From assembly GCA_949840775.1 (NCBI GenBank), contig CATKXO010000010.1:1-64000 (forward strand): a stretch of 64,000 bases of DNA, read 5' to 3'. The stretch's first letter is position 1; each line of letters opens with the position of its first letter. This DNA comes from an uncultured bacterium (GTDB lineage: Bacteria > Bacillota > Clostridia > Oscillospirales > Oscillospiraceae). This document shows, one piece after another, positions 34,707 through 43,825 of this stretch. A program made the position numbers and the translations under genes. The notes below the pieces were generated by a model. It made no database searches and was not told the DNA's origin. It saw only the letters and a list, made by a program, of their open reading frames with translations.

Positions 34707-35870
34707 TCAGTACCAGTAGCCGCAGCTGCCGTGGAGCAGGCGGAAGAGAGCCTCCATATAGTAGTAGTCCCCCCAGATGGTGCACTCGTCCACCCCCCGG
34801 TTGTCCGGCTTGGAGTATACCCCGTGGAGGAGCAGGCCCTCGGCCTGGGGCAGGTTCCGGGTGGTGTAATGCTCCGACAGGGCCAGCACCGTCCGGGCCA
34901 GGGCGGACTCATAGACCTCCCGCCGGGGGTGGGTCAGGGGCAGGTGCTGGAGCAGCTCCAGAATGCCGCAGCAGATAATGGCGGCGGCGGAGCTGTCCCG
35001 GGGCTCGTCCCCCTGGGTAAAAAACAGGTCCCAGTAGCACACCCCGTCCTGGGGCAGGCGCTCCAGGTAGTAGTCCAGCAGCCGGCAGGAGGTGTCCAAG
35101 AAGCTGCGGTCCCCGGTGTGGCGGCAGCTGAGGGCAAAGCCGTACACCCCCCAGGCCTGGCCCCGGGTCCAGCAGGAGTCGTCGCTGTAGCCCTGGGCGG
35201 TGCGGCCGAAGCGGGGCGCGCCGGTGTCCACGTCCATGTAGAAGGTGTGGTAGGTGGTGCGGTCCGGGCGGACCAGGTACTTCTGGGCCTGCTTGGCGTG
35301 GCTGTAAGCCATCTCCTGATAGCTGCGGTCCCCGGTGAGCCGGGCGGCCTGATACAGCAGGGGCAGGTTGAGCAGGCAGTCGATGATCATGCGGCCCCGG
35401 TTTTTGGGGTCGTCCAGGTCGCCCCAGGCCTGGATGATGCCCGCTTGGGGGAAGTACCGGCGGCGCAGGGCCTGGGCGGCTTTCAAGAAGCACTCCTCCG
35501 CCCTGTGGTCCTTCCGGAGCAGCACCGCAGGGTAGCAGGACAGGGAGTAGAGAAAGCCCAGGTCATGGGTGTCCAGATAACCGGGGTCCTCCACCCGGTG
35601 ATAGAAGCTGTCCAGGTGCTTTTCCAGGACGGGCAGATAGCTCTCGTCGCCGGTATGCTCGTAGAGCAGCCAGAGCATCCCGGCGAAGAAGGAGGTGGTC
35701 CACTCGAAATTTTCATGCTCCGCCGGGTAGACCAGCCCCTCGGTGTTGGCGGCGGGAAAGCAGTCCTGAAAGCGAGGGAGCATGGCCCCGACCTTCTCCC
35801 GGCAGAAGTCCAGCTCCCGCTGGAGAAATTCCCGGGAAATAACGCGGGAGAGGGGAAATTGCTGCTGCAT
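34707..35870 (-). CDS. GH88 unsaturated glucuronyl hydrolase
   Basis: The 387-residue enzyme hydrates the double bond of 4,5-unsaturated uronic acid at the end of lyase-made oligosaccharides, releasing 5-keto-4-deoxyuronate. GH88 signatures include FEWTTSFFAGMLWLLYEHTGD, YLDTHDLGFLYSLS with the conserved Asp, RMIIDCLLNLPLLYQA with the second Asp, GYSDDSCWTRGQAWGVYGFALS and the C-terminal GVDECTIWGDYYYMEALFRL. No signal peptide is present, so it acts inside the cell. Its product is the substrate of KduI encoded downstream. Natural substrates could be glycosaminoglycan or plant-glucuronan fragments. Confidence 0.93.
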   Translation of the reverse strand: MQQQFPLSRVISREFLQRELDFCREKVGAMLPRFQDCFPAANTEGLVYPAEHENFEWTTSFFAGMLWLLYEHTGDESYLPVLEKHLDSFYHRVEDPGYLDTHDLGFLYSLSCYPAVLLRKDHRAEECFLKAAQALRRRYFPQAGIIQAWGDLDDPKNRGRMIIDCLLNLPLLYQAARLTGDRSYQEMAYSHAKQAQKYLVRPDRTTYHTFYMDVDTGAPRFGRTAQGYSDDSCWTRGQAWGVYGFALSCRHTGDRSFLDTSCRLLDYYLERLPQDGVCYWDLFFTQGDEPRDSSAAAIICCGILELLQHLPLTHPRREVYESALARTVLALSEHYTTRNLPQAEGLLLHGVYSKPDNRGVDECTIWGDYYYMEALFRLLHGSCGYWY

Positions 35871-35888
35871 GATGGTTGCTCCTTTTTC

Positions 35889-38051
35889 TCAGATCTCGTA
35901 CCAGCGGATTTCGTTGGCCGCCAGGTCCAGGGGGAAGGAGGAGCCGTCCCCCCGGTAGACGGTGGTGGACTGGGGCTGATAGGTGTTGTTGACCACGCAG
36001 AACTTGCCGTTTTTCACATAGGCGTGGACATCCACGTTGCAGTTGGAGGACAGCCACAGGTTGAGCTGGTCCTCGCTGTGGGCCGACCAGAGGACGGCCC
36101 GGTGGAGCAGGCGGCTGTTGACAAAGGAGTAGGGCAGGCCGGAGATGTACACCGCCCGACCCGCGCCGAAGCTGTTGGCCGCCAGCTGGACCTCCCTGTC
36201 CCGCTGGACCAGTACCTGGGCCCCCTCCAGGGCGTAGATGCTCTTCTTGCCCTCGCCAAAGTCCACCTCCTCCCGGCAGTCGGCCAGGATAAAGTGGGAC
36301 CGGTGTTCCTCCCAGTTGTACTTGTCATAACCCAGAGTAAAACCGGTTTCCTTTTCTACGCCCAGTATACTGGAGAGCTGGAGATACCGGCCCTGGTACT
36401 GGTGCCCGGAGGGCTCGCCCACGCCGATGAAGCCGCCGCCGCTGTAGACAAACTTCTTTACTGCGGCGGAGACGGCCGGGTCCTCCCAGACGGCCCCGCC
36501 GGTGTGGGCGGTGTCGCCGTCTCCCACGTTGATGAGCACGTCCACGCCGTCCAGGATGGAGGGGTCGGCCTTCACGTCGTCAAAGCTGATAAACCGCACG
36601 TCGTAAGGGGCGCCGGACAGGGCTTCGATGACCCCGGCGTAGGAGTAATTCTGCTTCTGATACAGGGCGTGGTGGACCATGTGGCAGCCCCAGGACCGGG
36701 CCTTGCCCCAGGCGTTGAGGACGGCCACCGTCTTGACGCAGTAGGGGGTGGTGCCCTTGATGTTGTCATAGAGCTCCCGGAACTCGTCGCATACGCTCTC
36801 CACGTAGTCAATGAACTCCGGGAACTGGCAGGCCAGCTTCAGGTAGCCGCCGTAGCCGATGCGGTCGATGGGCTTGCGCAAAATGGCCCGGCGGGCGGTG
36901 ACCCAGTTCTCCTTGGCCTCCCGGACGGGGTCGCCCCCCTGGTGGAAGGTGTCGGGGAAGAAGTAGGGCAGGAAGCGGCCCTCGGTGTAACGTACCCCGG
37001 GGATATCGGAGATGAGCCGCAGGGTGGAGCCGTTGCCCACGCTGCCCACCACCGCGTCCAGGCCGATGGTCTTGAACTCGTCCATATAGGGCTCGGTGCC
37101 GATAAAGTGGTCCCCCAGGAACATCATGGCCTCCTTGCCCAGCTCGTGGGTGATGTCCACCATCTCCTTGGCGAGGGCGGCCACCTCCCGGCGCTGGAAG
37201 GCCATAAAGTCCTTGAACTCCTTGGAAGGTACCCGGTACTGGTTGTTGTAATACCCCTGGTCGATGATAAATTCGGGGCGGAATTTGTACCCGGCCTCCC
37301 GCTCAAACTGCTCCAGGATGTAGGGAGAGACGGAGGCGGAGTAGCCGTACCAGTCCACATATTTCTCCCGTTTCAGCTCGTCGAAAATCAGGGTAAACTG
37401 GTGGAAGAAGGTGGTGTACCGGATGACGTTTACATAGGGGTGGTCCGCGATGAACTTCCGCAGCCGCTCCATGGTGAACTTCCGGGTCTTGGGCTGGCGG
37501 ACATCAAAGGTGATCTGGTGCTCGAAGTTGGTCCAGCCGTTGGTGACGGCGTTGTACATGTGTACCGGGTCCCAAATCAGGTAGGCAAGAAAGCTGACGG
37601 TGTAGTCATGGAAGGGCTCCGGGGCGTCGATGATGACGCAGCCGTCCTCGTACTGCCATGCCTCCGGGGAGAGGGGAGTTCCCGTGGTGCGGTCCATCAC
37701 CTCCCACCAGCGCTTGGGGTCGTCCCGGGTGTTCACCTCCATCAGCTCGCCGCTCACCCCCTGCATCAGGGGGATGGACAGCGGGCCGCCGGCGGCGGTG
37801 TGAAAGCCCGTCATGATGTAGCACTGCTGGACCTCATCGGGGTTGGCCTTGGCCCAGGCGTTGTCCTTCCGGGTGGTGTAATAGGTGGAGTAGACCTTGG
37901 CGTCTACGCTTTTCAGCTCCTCGGGGTAGTCGGTGCCGTCACAGTCCCGGATGGCGTCCGCCCCCCAGCGCTCCAGCAGCTCCAGGGTCTCGGGAACCAC
38001 ATCCACATCGGTGGGGATGGTCACCCGGCCCGTCTTGCGCGCGTCGTTCAT
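35889..38051 (-). CDS. GH112 beta-galactoside phosphorylase (lacto-N-biose / galacto-N-biose / Gal-Rha type)
   Basis: The 720-residue enzyme resembles 1,3-beta-galactosyl-N-acetylhexosamine phosphorylase along its whole length: GRVTIPTDVDVVPETLELLERWGADAIRDCDGTDYP, WEVMDRTTGTPLSPEAW, the barrel segments GHTF-like FIGTEPYMDEFKTIGLDAVVGSVGNGSTLR and a C-terminal flavodoxin-like and beta domain. GH112 enzymes use phosphate to release galactose 1-phosphate from Gal-beta-1,3-HexNAc or Gal-beta-1,4-rhamnose. Which specificity holds here cannot be decided by eye. There is no signal peptide. Together with GH88 and KduID it suggests a mixed galactose/uronate oligosaccharide. Confidence 0.9.
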   Translation of the reverse strand: MNDARKTGRVTIPTDVDVVPETLELLERWGADAIRDCDGTDYPEELKSVDAKVYSTYYTTRKDNAWAKANPDEVQQCYIMTGFHTAAGGPLSIPLMQGVSGELMEVNTRDDPKRWWEVMDRTTGTPLSPEAWQYEDGCVIIDAPEPFHDYTVSFLAYLIWDPVHMYNAVTNGWTNFEHQITFDVRQPKTRKFTMERLRKFIADHPYVNVIRYTTFFHQFTLIFDELKREKYVDWYGYSASVSPYILEQFEREAGYKFRPEFIIDQGYYNNQYRVPSKEFKDFMAFQRREVAALAKEMVDITHELGKEAMMFLGDHFIGTEPYMDEFKTIGLDAVVGSVGNGSTLRLISDIPGVRYTEGRFLPYFFPDTFHQGGDPVREAKENWVTARRAILRKPIDRIGYGGYLKLACQFPEFIDYVESVCDEFRELYDNIKGTTPYCVKTVAVLNAWGKARSWGCHMVHHALYQKQNYSYAGVIEALSGAPYDVRFISFDDVKADPSILDGVDVLINVGDGDTAHTGGAVWEDPAVSAAVKKFVYSGGGFIGVGEPSGHQYQGRYLQLSSILGVEKETGFTLGYDKYNWEEHRSHFILADCREEVDFGEGKKSIYALEGAQVLVQRDREVQLAANSFGAGRAVYISGLPYSFVNSRLLHRAVLWSAHSEDQLNLWLSSNCNVDVHAYVKNGKFCVVNNTYQPQSTTVYRGDGSSFPLDLAANEIRWYEI

Positions 38052-38099
38052 ATGATATTAAATCCTCCTCAGATAAAATCTGATTCAAGTTTTGGTTCT

Positions 38100-38127
38100 C
38101 CCGCCGCCCGCTTCCGGGGGCGGCGGG
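38100..38127 (-). other. Strong hairpin between permease and GH112 gene
   Basis: CCCGCCGCCC and GGGCGGCGGG form a 10-bp G/C stem in the 100-bp gap. There is no T-run after it, so it may be an mRNA stability or processing element and not a terminator. Confidence 0.5.
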
Positions 38128-38151
38128 AACAGGTGAAAGGAGCGGGAGGGC

Positions 38152-38997
38152 TCAGCCCTTGACGCCGCCGCCGGTCACGCCGGCGATGATCTTCTCTGAC
38201 ATGAAGATGTACAGCAGGAAGGTGGGCAGGAACACGATAATCACCGCCGCGAACATGCCGCCGTACTGGCCGGTGTACTTCATGGAGTTGATGATATTCA
38301 GCAGTCCCACGCCCACGGGGGCCATAGACTCACTGGAGGTGAAAATCAGGGCCATGAAGAACTCATTCCACACGGACATGAAGTTGAAGATGGTTACGGT
38401 GATGATGGCGGGCTGGACCAGGGGGAGCATGATTTTCAGGAAGGTCTTGGGACCGCTGCACCCATCCAGATAGGCCGCCTCCTCATAGGTGCGGGACAGG
38501 GTGGAGAAGAAGTCCAGCAGGTAGATGGTGGTGTAGGGTACCCGGAGCATGATGTACAGGATGACCAGCAGCACCCGGCCCTTGATGCCCCATTGGACGG
38601 ACAGGGAGTAGATGGGCATGATGACCATGATGACGGGCACGCTCATGGCGATGACCAGGCCGATGCGCAGGGCCTTGCCGCCGGTGAACTCCCAGCGGGA
38701 GAGGACGTAGGCGGCGGGGGCGGAGATGGCCAGCACGCCCACGCAGGAGATGACGGAGTAGAGCAGGGAGTTGGCGAAGAAGACGGATACGTTCTGGGCC
38801 TTCCAGGCGGTGGCGTAGTTCTCAAAGTGGAAGCCGCTCTCAAATTTAAAAATCTGGCCGGAGAAAATTTCCCGGGAGGTGGACAGGCTGGCGCCCAGAA
38901 TCCAGAACAGCATTACCGCGGTGAACAGCACCCAGATGCCCACGATGAGATAGCCGGGCAGGAGCCGGGCCTCTTTTTTCCAATTGATCTTGTTCAT
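38152..38997 (-). CDS. Carbohydrate ABC transporter permease (MalG type)
   Basis: The 281-residue membrane protein has six predicted helices and the EAA loop EEAAYLDGCSGPKTFLKIMLPLVQPA near residues 190-215, which docks with the ATPase. It is the second permease of a family-1 (oligosaccharide) importer. No ATPase gene is found in the operon, which is common because such importers share an MsmK/MsmX-type ATPase encoded elsewhere. It starts 16 bp after the first permease gene. Confidence 0.92.
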   Translation of the reverse strand: MNKINWKKEARLLPGYLIVGIWVLFTAVMLFWILGASLSTSREIFSGQIFKFESGFHFENYATAWKAQNVSVFFANSLLYSVISCVGVLAISAPAAYVLSRWEFTGGKALRIGLVIAMSVPVIMVIMPIYSLSVQWGIKGRVLLVILYIMLRVPYTTIYLLDFFSTLSRTYEEAAYLDGCSGPKTFLKIMLPLVQPAIITVTIFNFMSVWNEFFMALIFTSSESMAPVGVGLLNIINSMKYTGQYGGMFAAVIIVFLPTFLLYIFMSEKIIAGVTGGGVKG

Positions 38998-39013
38998 ACT
39001 GCACCCTCCTCTC

Positions 39014-39907
39014 TTAATATTCCAGATCGTTGCCCTTGAAGAGCCGTTCGGTGACCAGATAGACCGCGATGATAATCAGCGTCAGCACCACGCCCACGGC
39101 CGCGCCCGCCCCGGCGTCCCGCTGGGTGATGCCCTTTCCGCCGAATACCATGTCGTAGAGGTAAATCACCGGCACAATGGTGGACGACTCGGTGTCGATG
39201 GGGGAGAACATCTTGGTCCACAGGAAGAAGGTGGTGGTGTTGATGCTCCAGAAGGTGACGGAGGTTTTCAGCACGCCCTTGAGCAGGGGGAGGGTGATGT
39301 GGGTGAACTGGTGGACCTTGCCCGCGCCGTCGATGGTGGCGGCCTCGTACAGGTCCTGGGGGATACCCTCGATGCCGCTGATGTAGATGAGCATGTAGTA
39401 GCCCACGCTGCCGAAGATGAAGGAGCCGGTCATGGCCCAGAATTTCAGATCGGTGCCCAGCCACTTGATTTTGTCTCCGCCCAAAAACTGGACAATGGTG
39501 TTGAGCATGCCGTAATCATAGTTGAAGATGTACTGAATCCACATGGTGGCCAGGGCCACAGCGCTGATAATATTGGGCATGTAGATGGCGGCCCGGAAGA
39601 ACTTCTTGCCCCGGATGCCGCTGGTGACGGTGACCGCCATCAGCATGGCCAGCGCCAGGGTAAACACGCCGCCCACAATCCAGATCAGCAGCATGTTTTT
39701 CATGGAGATCATAAAGCTGGTGCTGCCGAATATTTTGCTGTAGTTGCCGAAGCCGAAGAAGCTCCAGTCCGCCATGGTGGCGGTGACGCTCTCTACCCGG
39801 AAGAAGCTCATCAATACGGTGCGGCACACCGGATAGACAAACATGAGCACCAGGGACAGCAGAGCGGGCATACAGAACCAGAAGATCATCGCTTTGTTTT
39901 TTCTCAT
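39014..39907 (-). CDS. Carbohydrate ABC transporter permease (MalF type)
   Basis: The 297-residue membrane protein has six helices and the EAA motif DLYEAATIDGAGKVHQFTHITLPLLKG near 195-220. It is the first permease of the oligosaccharide importer and pairs with the gene that follows. It lies 98 bp after the binding-protein gene, with a terminator-like hairpin in the gap. Confidence 0.92.
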   Translation of the reverse strand: MRKNKAMIFWFCMPALLSLVLMFVYPVCRTVLMSFFRVESVTATMADWSFFGFGNYSKIFGSTSFMISMKNMLLIWIVGGVFTLALAMLMAVTVTSGIRGKKFFRAAIYMPNIISAVALATMWIQYIFNYDYGMLNTIVQFLGGDKIKWLGTDLKFWAMTGSFIFGSVGYYMLIYISGIEGIPQDLYEAATIDGAGKVHQFTHITLPLLKGVLKTSVTFWSINTTTFFLWTKMFSPIDTESSTIVPVIYLYDMVFGGKGITQRDAGAGAAVGVVLTLIIIAVYLVTERLFKGNDLEY

Positions 39908-39945
39908 GATTTTGCTCTCTCCTTTCCGGTTTTAGGGTACAAAAA

Positions 39946-39974
39946 GCAGGCGGCGCCGCAGGGGCGCCGCCTGC
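39946..39974 (-). terminator. Intra-operon terminator after the binding-protein gene
   Basis: On the minus strand, GCAGGCGGCGCC, a CCTGC-type loop and GGCGCCGCCTGC form a 12-bp stem followed directly by TTTTT. Partial readthrough would give more binding protein than permease, as in many ABC operons. Confidence 0.82.
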
Positions 39975-40005
39975 TAACACGGACAATGTTAAGCGGTTAT
40001 TTGAA

Positions 40006-41310
40006 TCAATACAGGGCGTCCAGAGCCTTGCAGAAGTCGGCGCCAGTGGCGTACTTGCCCTCAAACAGCTCGGTGCACATGGACTTGATGGTGTCCTTGA
40101 GGTCGGTGTTGGCGTTGAGGCCGGCGCACCAGGTCATGGGCTTATCGGCGGCCAGCAGGGTCTCCACGGTGCCGTTCAGGGCAGCGGGAGCCTTGTTGCG
40201 GCTGTCAGCGGGGATCTGGGCGGCGGTGTCGGCCATCTTCTGGTCAAACTCGCCGGTGGTCAGGAAGATGATGAAGTCGAAGGCGGCCTGGGCGTTCTCG
40301 CTATAGCTGGTGACGGCCAGGGAGTTGGCGCCGGCGTAAGCAGCGGTATTCTCCACACCGCCGTCCACGGCGGGGTAGTTGAACAGGCCCCAGTTGACCT
40401 CGGTTCCGGTCTGCATGTTCACCTCGGCGGTGACATAGTTGGCGCAGACGATCATAGCGGCCTGGCCAAAGCCGATCTTGTTCTCACTGGCGGGGAACTC
40501 GTCAGGAGCGCCGTCCACAAAGTATCCCTTGCCGATCAGGTCGATGATGTCCTGGGCGGCCTGCTCAGCCTTGGTGCCGCTCCAGCCGCCGTTCATGTCC
40601 AGCTCCTCGATCTTGGCCTCGCCCAGATAGCGGACCAGCTGGTGATAGAAAGCGAAGTTGCAGTAGGCGGAGTCCTGGGCGATGGGGGCGATGCCCGCGT
40701 CCTTCAGCTGCTGGCACACGGTCAGGAACTCGGACCAGGTCTTGGGCTCGGCGGTGACGCCGGCCTTGGAGAAGGCGTCCTTGTCATAGAAGAAGCCGCC
40801 CACCTGGGGCTGCTCCACGATGGAGTTGAGATGGCCCACCCACTCGATGACCTGGTTGTTCAGGCAGGCGTAGCTCCAGCTATCGTAATTGACGGCCTTG
40901 GCCATATCGGTCAGGTCCAGGATGTTGGGGTAGGTGGTGGCGATGCGCTGGTAGTCATCCTCGATGATGTCGATTTTCTCCTTGGCCTCCAGAGAAGCGG
41001 AGAGCACCTTGTTCACGTCGCGGCCCTTGAACTCGATGTTGACCTTGGCGCCGGTCTGGGCCTCAAAAGCGGCGGCGGCCTCCTCAATCACGTTGGCCTG
41101 GGGCTCGCCGGAGGACCACATGGACCACATGTTCAGGGTTACGCCGTCGTACTGCTTGCCGGAGCCGCTGGCAGCGGGCTGGCTGGTGGAGCCGCTGGGC
41201 TGACTGGGCTGGCTGGCAGCGGGCTTGTCGCCGCCGCCGCCGCACCCGGCCAGCAGGGACAGGGACAGGGCGGAAGCCAGCAGCAGGCTGAGAGTCTTCT
41301 TCATTTTCAT
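40006..41310 (-). CDS. Extracellular carbohydrate-binding lipoprotein (family 1)
   Basis: The 434-residue lipoprotein has the lipobox LSLLAGC (Cys22), a Ser/Pro/Gly linker to about 52, then the family-1 solute-binding fold: VTLNMWSMWSSGEPQANVIEEAAAAFEAQTGAKVNIEFKG, YDKDAFSKAGVTAEPKTWSEF and late Trp/Asn-rich segments. It is the capture subunit of the oligosaccharide importer and the first gene of the glycan operon. GGAGG lies 8 bp before the ATG. Upstream, TATAAT is present but without a good -35, consistent with activation by the divergent AraC protein. Confidence 0.92.
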   Translation of the reverse strand: MKMKKTLSLLLASALSLSLLAGCGGGGDKPAASQPSQPSGSTSQPAASGSGKQYDGVTLNMWSMWSSGEPQANVIEEAAAAFEAQTGAKVNIEFKGRDVNKVLSASLEAKEKIDIIEDDYQRIATTYPNILDLTDMAKAVNYDSWSYACLNNQVIEWVGHLNSIVEQPQVGGFFYDKDAFSKAGVTAEPKTWSEFLTVCQQLKDAGIAPIAQDSAYCNFAFYHQLVRYLGEAKIEELDMNGGWSGTKAEQAAQDIIDLIGKGYFVDGAPDEFPASENKIGFGQAAMIVCANYVTAEVNMQTGTEVNWGLFNYPAVDGGVENTAAYAGANSLAVTSYSENAQAAFDFIIFLTTGEFDQKMADTAAQIPADSRNKAPAALNGTVETLLAADKPMTWCAGLNANTDLKDTIKSMCTELFEGKYATGADFCKALDALY

Positions 41311-41652
41311 GTTCTATACCTCCATATTAAGTGTTGGGAATTTGCCTTTGGCCGTTCACCGGCCGATTCATGGTCCTATTGTATTATAGTTTTCCAGGAA
41401 AAACTACCCGTTTTTTGCTCTGTTATTTATATATCGTGCTTTTTCTTTTTGACCGGATTGTCTAAAATAACGGACGTTTTTTCAGAGATACTGGACAATT
41501 TTTCTGTTCTCCGTCCCGCGGATTGGGCACCATGACCGGACGATCAAAATATATATCGGGTTGATTGGAAGTATTGCATAATTGGGCGGGGCAAGGTATA
41601 ATACAGATGGAAAATTTTCCTTTATAAAATTACAAAGGGAGGAGGGGGGCTT
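41311..41652. promoter_or_regulatory. Divergent control region of the glycan operon and araC-type gene
   Basis: The 342-bp A/T-rich region lies between the binding-protein gene and the AraC-type gene. On the minus strand, TATAAT occurs at about 41384-41389 with a poor -35. The plus-strand promoter is described separately. I found no perfect AraC half-site pair by eye and no gene. Confidence 0.55.
41574..41602 (+). promoter_or_regulatory. Promoter of the AraC-type regulator
   Basis: TTGCAT (41574-41579) and TATAAT (41597-41602) are separated by 17 bp, 51 bp upstream of the TTG start. Confidence 0.7.
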
Positions 41653-42501
41653 TTGATCCGATACCAGTTCAGCGTCTCCGGTACACCGGAGACGCCGGGG
41701 CGCGCCGCGCCCCGGCTGAGCTACATCACCAAGGATCAGTTCTCTACGGACTGGAACTCCAAGCTTCATACCCACGGCTGCGCGGAGCTGTTTTTTGTTC
41801 TGGATGGTCACGGGCACTTCCGAACCCTGTATGAGGAGTTTCCCATCTCGGTACAGGACCTGCTCATTGTCAACGCCAACGTGCCCCACACGGAGATCAG
41901 CTCCATGAAAAGCCCGCTGCAATATATCGTCCTGGGCATTGACGGGCTGGAGGCCGCCTCCTCCGAAGAGGGCTATGCCATGCTCCACATCTCCGACGGC
42001 TGGACGGAGCTGAACAGCTGCGTGGACCTGATGCTCCAGGAATCCGCCAAGACCCTCCCGGGCCACGAGGAGGTCTGCCGGCATCTGCTGGAGGTGGTGC
42101 TCATCCGGCTGGAGCGGCAGCAGAACCTGTCTTTTTCCGGTGAGGCCTCCGGCCCCAGGGCCAGCAAGGAGTGTGAGCTGATCCGCCGCTACATCGACAA
42201 CCACTTTAAGGAGGACCTGACCCTGGACCACCTGGCTCAGCTGGCCCACTTGAACAAATATTACCTCTCCCACTCCTTCCGCAGGGAGTTTGGAACCTCC
42301 CCCATCAATTACCTCATCTCCCGGCGGGTGGAGGAGAGCCGGTTCCTCCTGCGGAAGACTGACCACTCCCTCTCCCTCATCGCCGAGATTCTGGGCTTCT
42401 CCTCACTGAGCTACTTCTCCCAGTGCTTCCGCCGGGTGGAGGGAATCAGCCCGACAGAGTACCGCAAGCAGAACCGGCAGAATATTGGATCAGTGCCATA
42501 G
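41653..42501 (+). CDS. AraC-family transcriptional regulator with cupin sensor domain
   Basis: The 282-residue regulator has an N-terminal cupin (about 25-115: LHTHGCAELFFVLDGHGHF...LLIVNANVPHTE) and a C-terminal pair of AraC helix-turn-helix motifs (about 175-275) ending RRVEGISPTEYRKQ. It starts with TTG, preceded by GGGAGGAGGGGGG. It is divergent from the glycan operon, so activation of that operon by an oligosaccharide or its breakdown product is the likely role. A response regulator gene follows after 37 bp on the same strand. Confidence 0.9.
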   Translation: MIRYQFSVSGTPETPGRAAPRLSYITKDQFSTDWNSKLHTHGCAELFFVLDGHGHFRTLYEEFPISVQDLLIVNANVPHTEISSMKSPLQYIVLGIDGLEAASSEEGYAMLHISDGWTELNSCVDLMLQESAKTLPGHEEVCRHLLEVVLIRLERQQNLSFSGEASGPRASKECELIRRYIDNHFKEDLTLDHLAQLAHLNKYYLSHSFRREFGTSPINYLISRRVEESRFLLRKTDHSLSLIAEILGFSSLSYFSQCFRRVEGISPTEYRKQNRQNIGSVP

Positions 42502-42538
42502 GCAGACGATCTTTCGTTGCGAAAGGACAGGTGAAACA

Positions 42539-43825
42539 ATGGCCCAGAACACCCTGTATACTGTGGTAGTCGCCGACGACGAGGACGAGCTTCGGGAGGC
42601 GGTGTGCGGCATGATCCCCTGGCAGGAGCTCGGCTTCCTGCTGGTGGGCAGCGCCAGCAACGGTTTGGATGCCCTCCAGATGGTGGAGGAGCGGCAGCCG
42701 GACCTGCTGCTCACGGACATCCGGATGCCCTTTATCTCCGGGATTGAGCTGGCCCGGCAGGTGCGGGAGGTGCGGCCCGCCACCCACATCGCGTTCCTCA
42801 GCGGCTACGACGACTTTGAATACGCCCAGCAGGCCATCCAGTATAATATCATCAGCTATATGCTCAAGCCCCTGACAGTAAAAGGGCTTGGGGAGGAGCT
42901 GCAAAATATCCGCCGGAAAATTGACGCGCAGTTTGCCCTGTTTCGCCAGGCCCCGGCCCAGGGCGATGGACAGGACCTCCCGGCCGCGGCGCTGCTGGCC
43001 GCCCTGGTTCTGGACAGCCAGGCGGACCCGGACAGCCTTGCCCAGGCGGAGGGCTATGCCCGCCGGTGCGGCCTTTTCGGGAGCGGGACGGAAAAGCTCT
43101 GCTGCACTGTGATGGTATCCGTCCTGCTGAATGGGGAGGGCAGCACCGGCACCCCTCCCTCCTTCGCCGCTTCGGTGGACCGGCTGGCCGGCAAATACCT
43201 GCGGAGCGCCAGCTTCTTTGCCCCCGGCAAGGTGGTCACGGTGCTGTGGGGCAAGCCGTCGGACTTTGAGGAATACCTGTATATTTTGGCGGATGAAATC
43301 CCCCAGATGGCCGAACGGGTACTGGGCAGGCGCTGCCGCATCGGCGTGAGCCGGCCGGCCGGCGGCGTGGCCGCCCTGCATGACGCCTACTGCGAGGCGG
43401 TGGAGGCCCTCCGCCAGGGCGACAGGGCCCAGGCGGGCGCCCAGTTTATCAGCGACCTGGAGCCTGCGGTCAAGGGGGGAGAGCCGCTGTGCAAGCGGGC
43501 GCTGGAGACCCTGGACCAGCGCTATATGGACGCCGGCCTCTCCCTGGTATCCCTGAGCGAGATGCTGGACGTGAGCCCCAACCACCTGAGCGCCTGCATC
43601 AAAAAATATGCCGGAGAGACCTTTATCAACACCCTGATCCGCAAGCGGATGGAGGTTGCCCGGGAACTGCTGTCCGGCTCCACGCTGAAGGTCCGGGAGA
43701 TTGCCGGCCGGTGCGGCTACACCGACCAGCACTATTTCAGCTACTGCTTTAAAAAATACTGCGGCGAGTCCCCCAACGCCATGCGCCGCAGGCTGGATGC
43801 GGAAAGGGCGGGTGAGGAGCCTTGA
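42539..43825 (+). CDS. YesN-type response regulator (receiver plus AraC DNA-binding domain)
   Basis: The 428-residue protein has a receiver domain (about 3-120; Asp-Asp-Glu near 12-14, phospho-acceptor Asp60 in LLLTDIRMP), a middle region without clear match and a C-terminal AraC domain (about 325-425) with SPNHLSACIKKYAGETF and GYTDQHYFSYCFKKYCGESP. It is the output of the sensor kinase that overlaps its stop codon. The likely target is the galactose-type ABC operon downstream, by analogy with YesMN/XylFII-LytST systems. ATG 42539 follows AAGGACAGGTG. Confidence 0.92.
   Translation: MAQNTLYTVVVADDEDELREAVCGMIPWQELGFLLVGSASNGLDALQMVEERQPDLLLTDIRMPFISGIELARQVREVRPATHIAFLSGYDDFEYAQQAIQYNIISYMLKPLTVKGLGEELQNIRRKIDAQFALFRQAPAQGDGQDLPAAALLAALVLDSQADPDSLAQAEGYARRCGLFGSGTEKLCCTVMVSVLLNGEGSTGTPPSFAASVDRLAGKYLRSASFFAPGKVVTVLWGKPSDFEEYLYILADEIPQMAERVLGRRCRIGVSRPAGGVAALHDAYCEAVEALRQGDRAQAGAQFISDLEPAVKGGEPLCKRALETLDQRYMDAGLSLVSLSEMLDVSPNHLSACIKKYAGETFINTLIRKRMEVARELLSGSTLKVREIAGRCGYTDQHYFSYCFKKYCGESPNAMRRRLDAERAGEEP

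Noticed and set aside
34704..38162. 1152-codon plus-strand open frame opposite GH88 and GH112
   Set aside because: Antisense shadow with repetitive Val/Gly/His composition; both underlying genes are clear family members.
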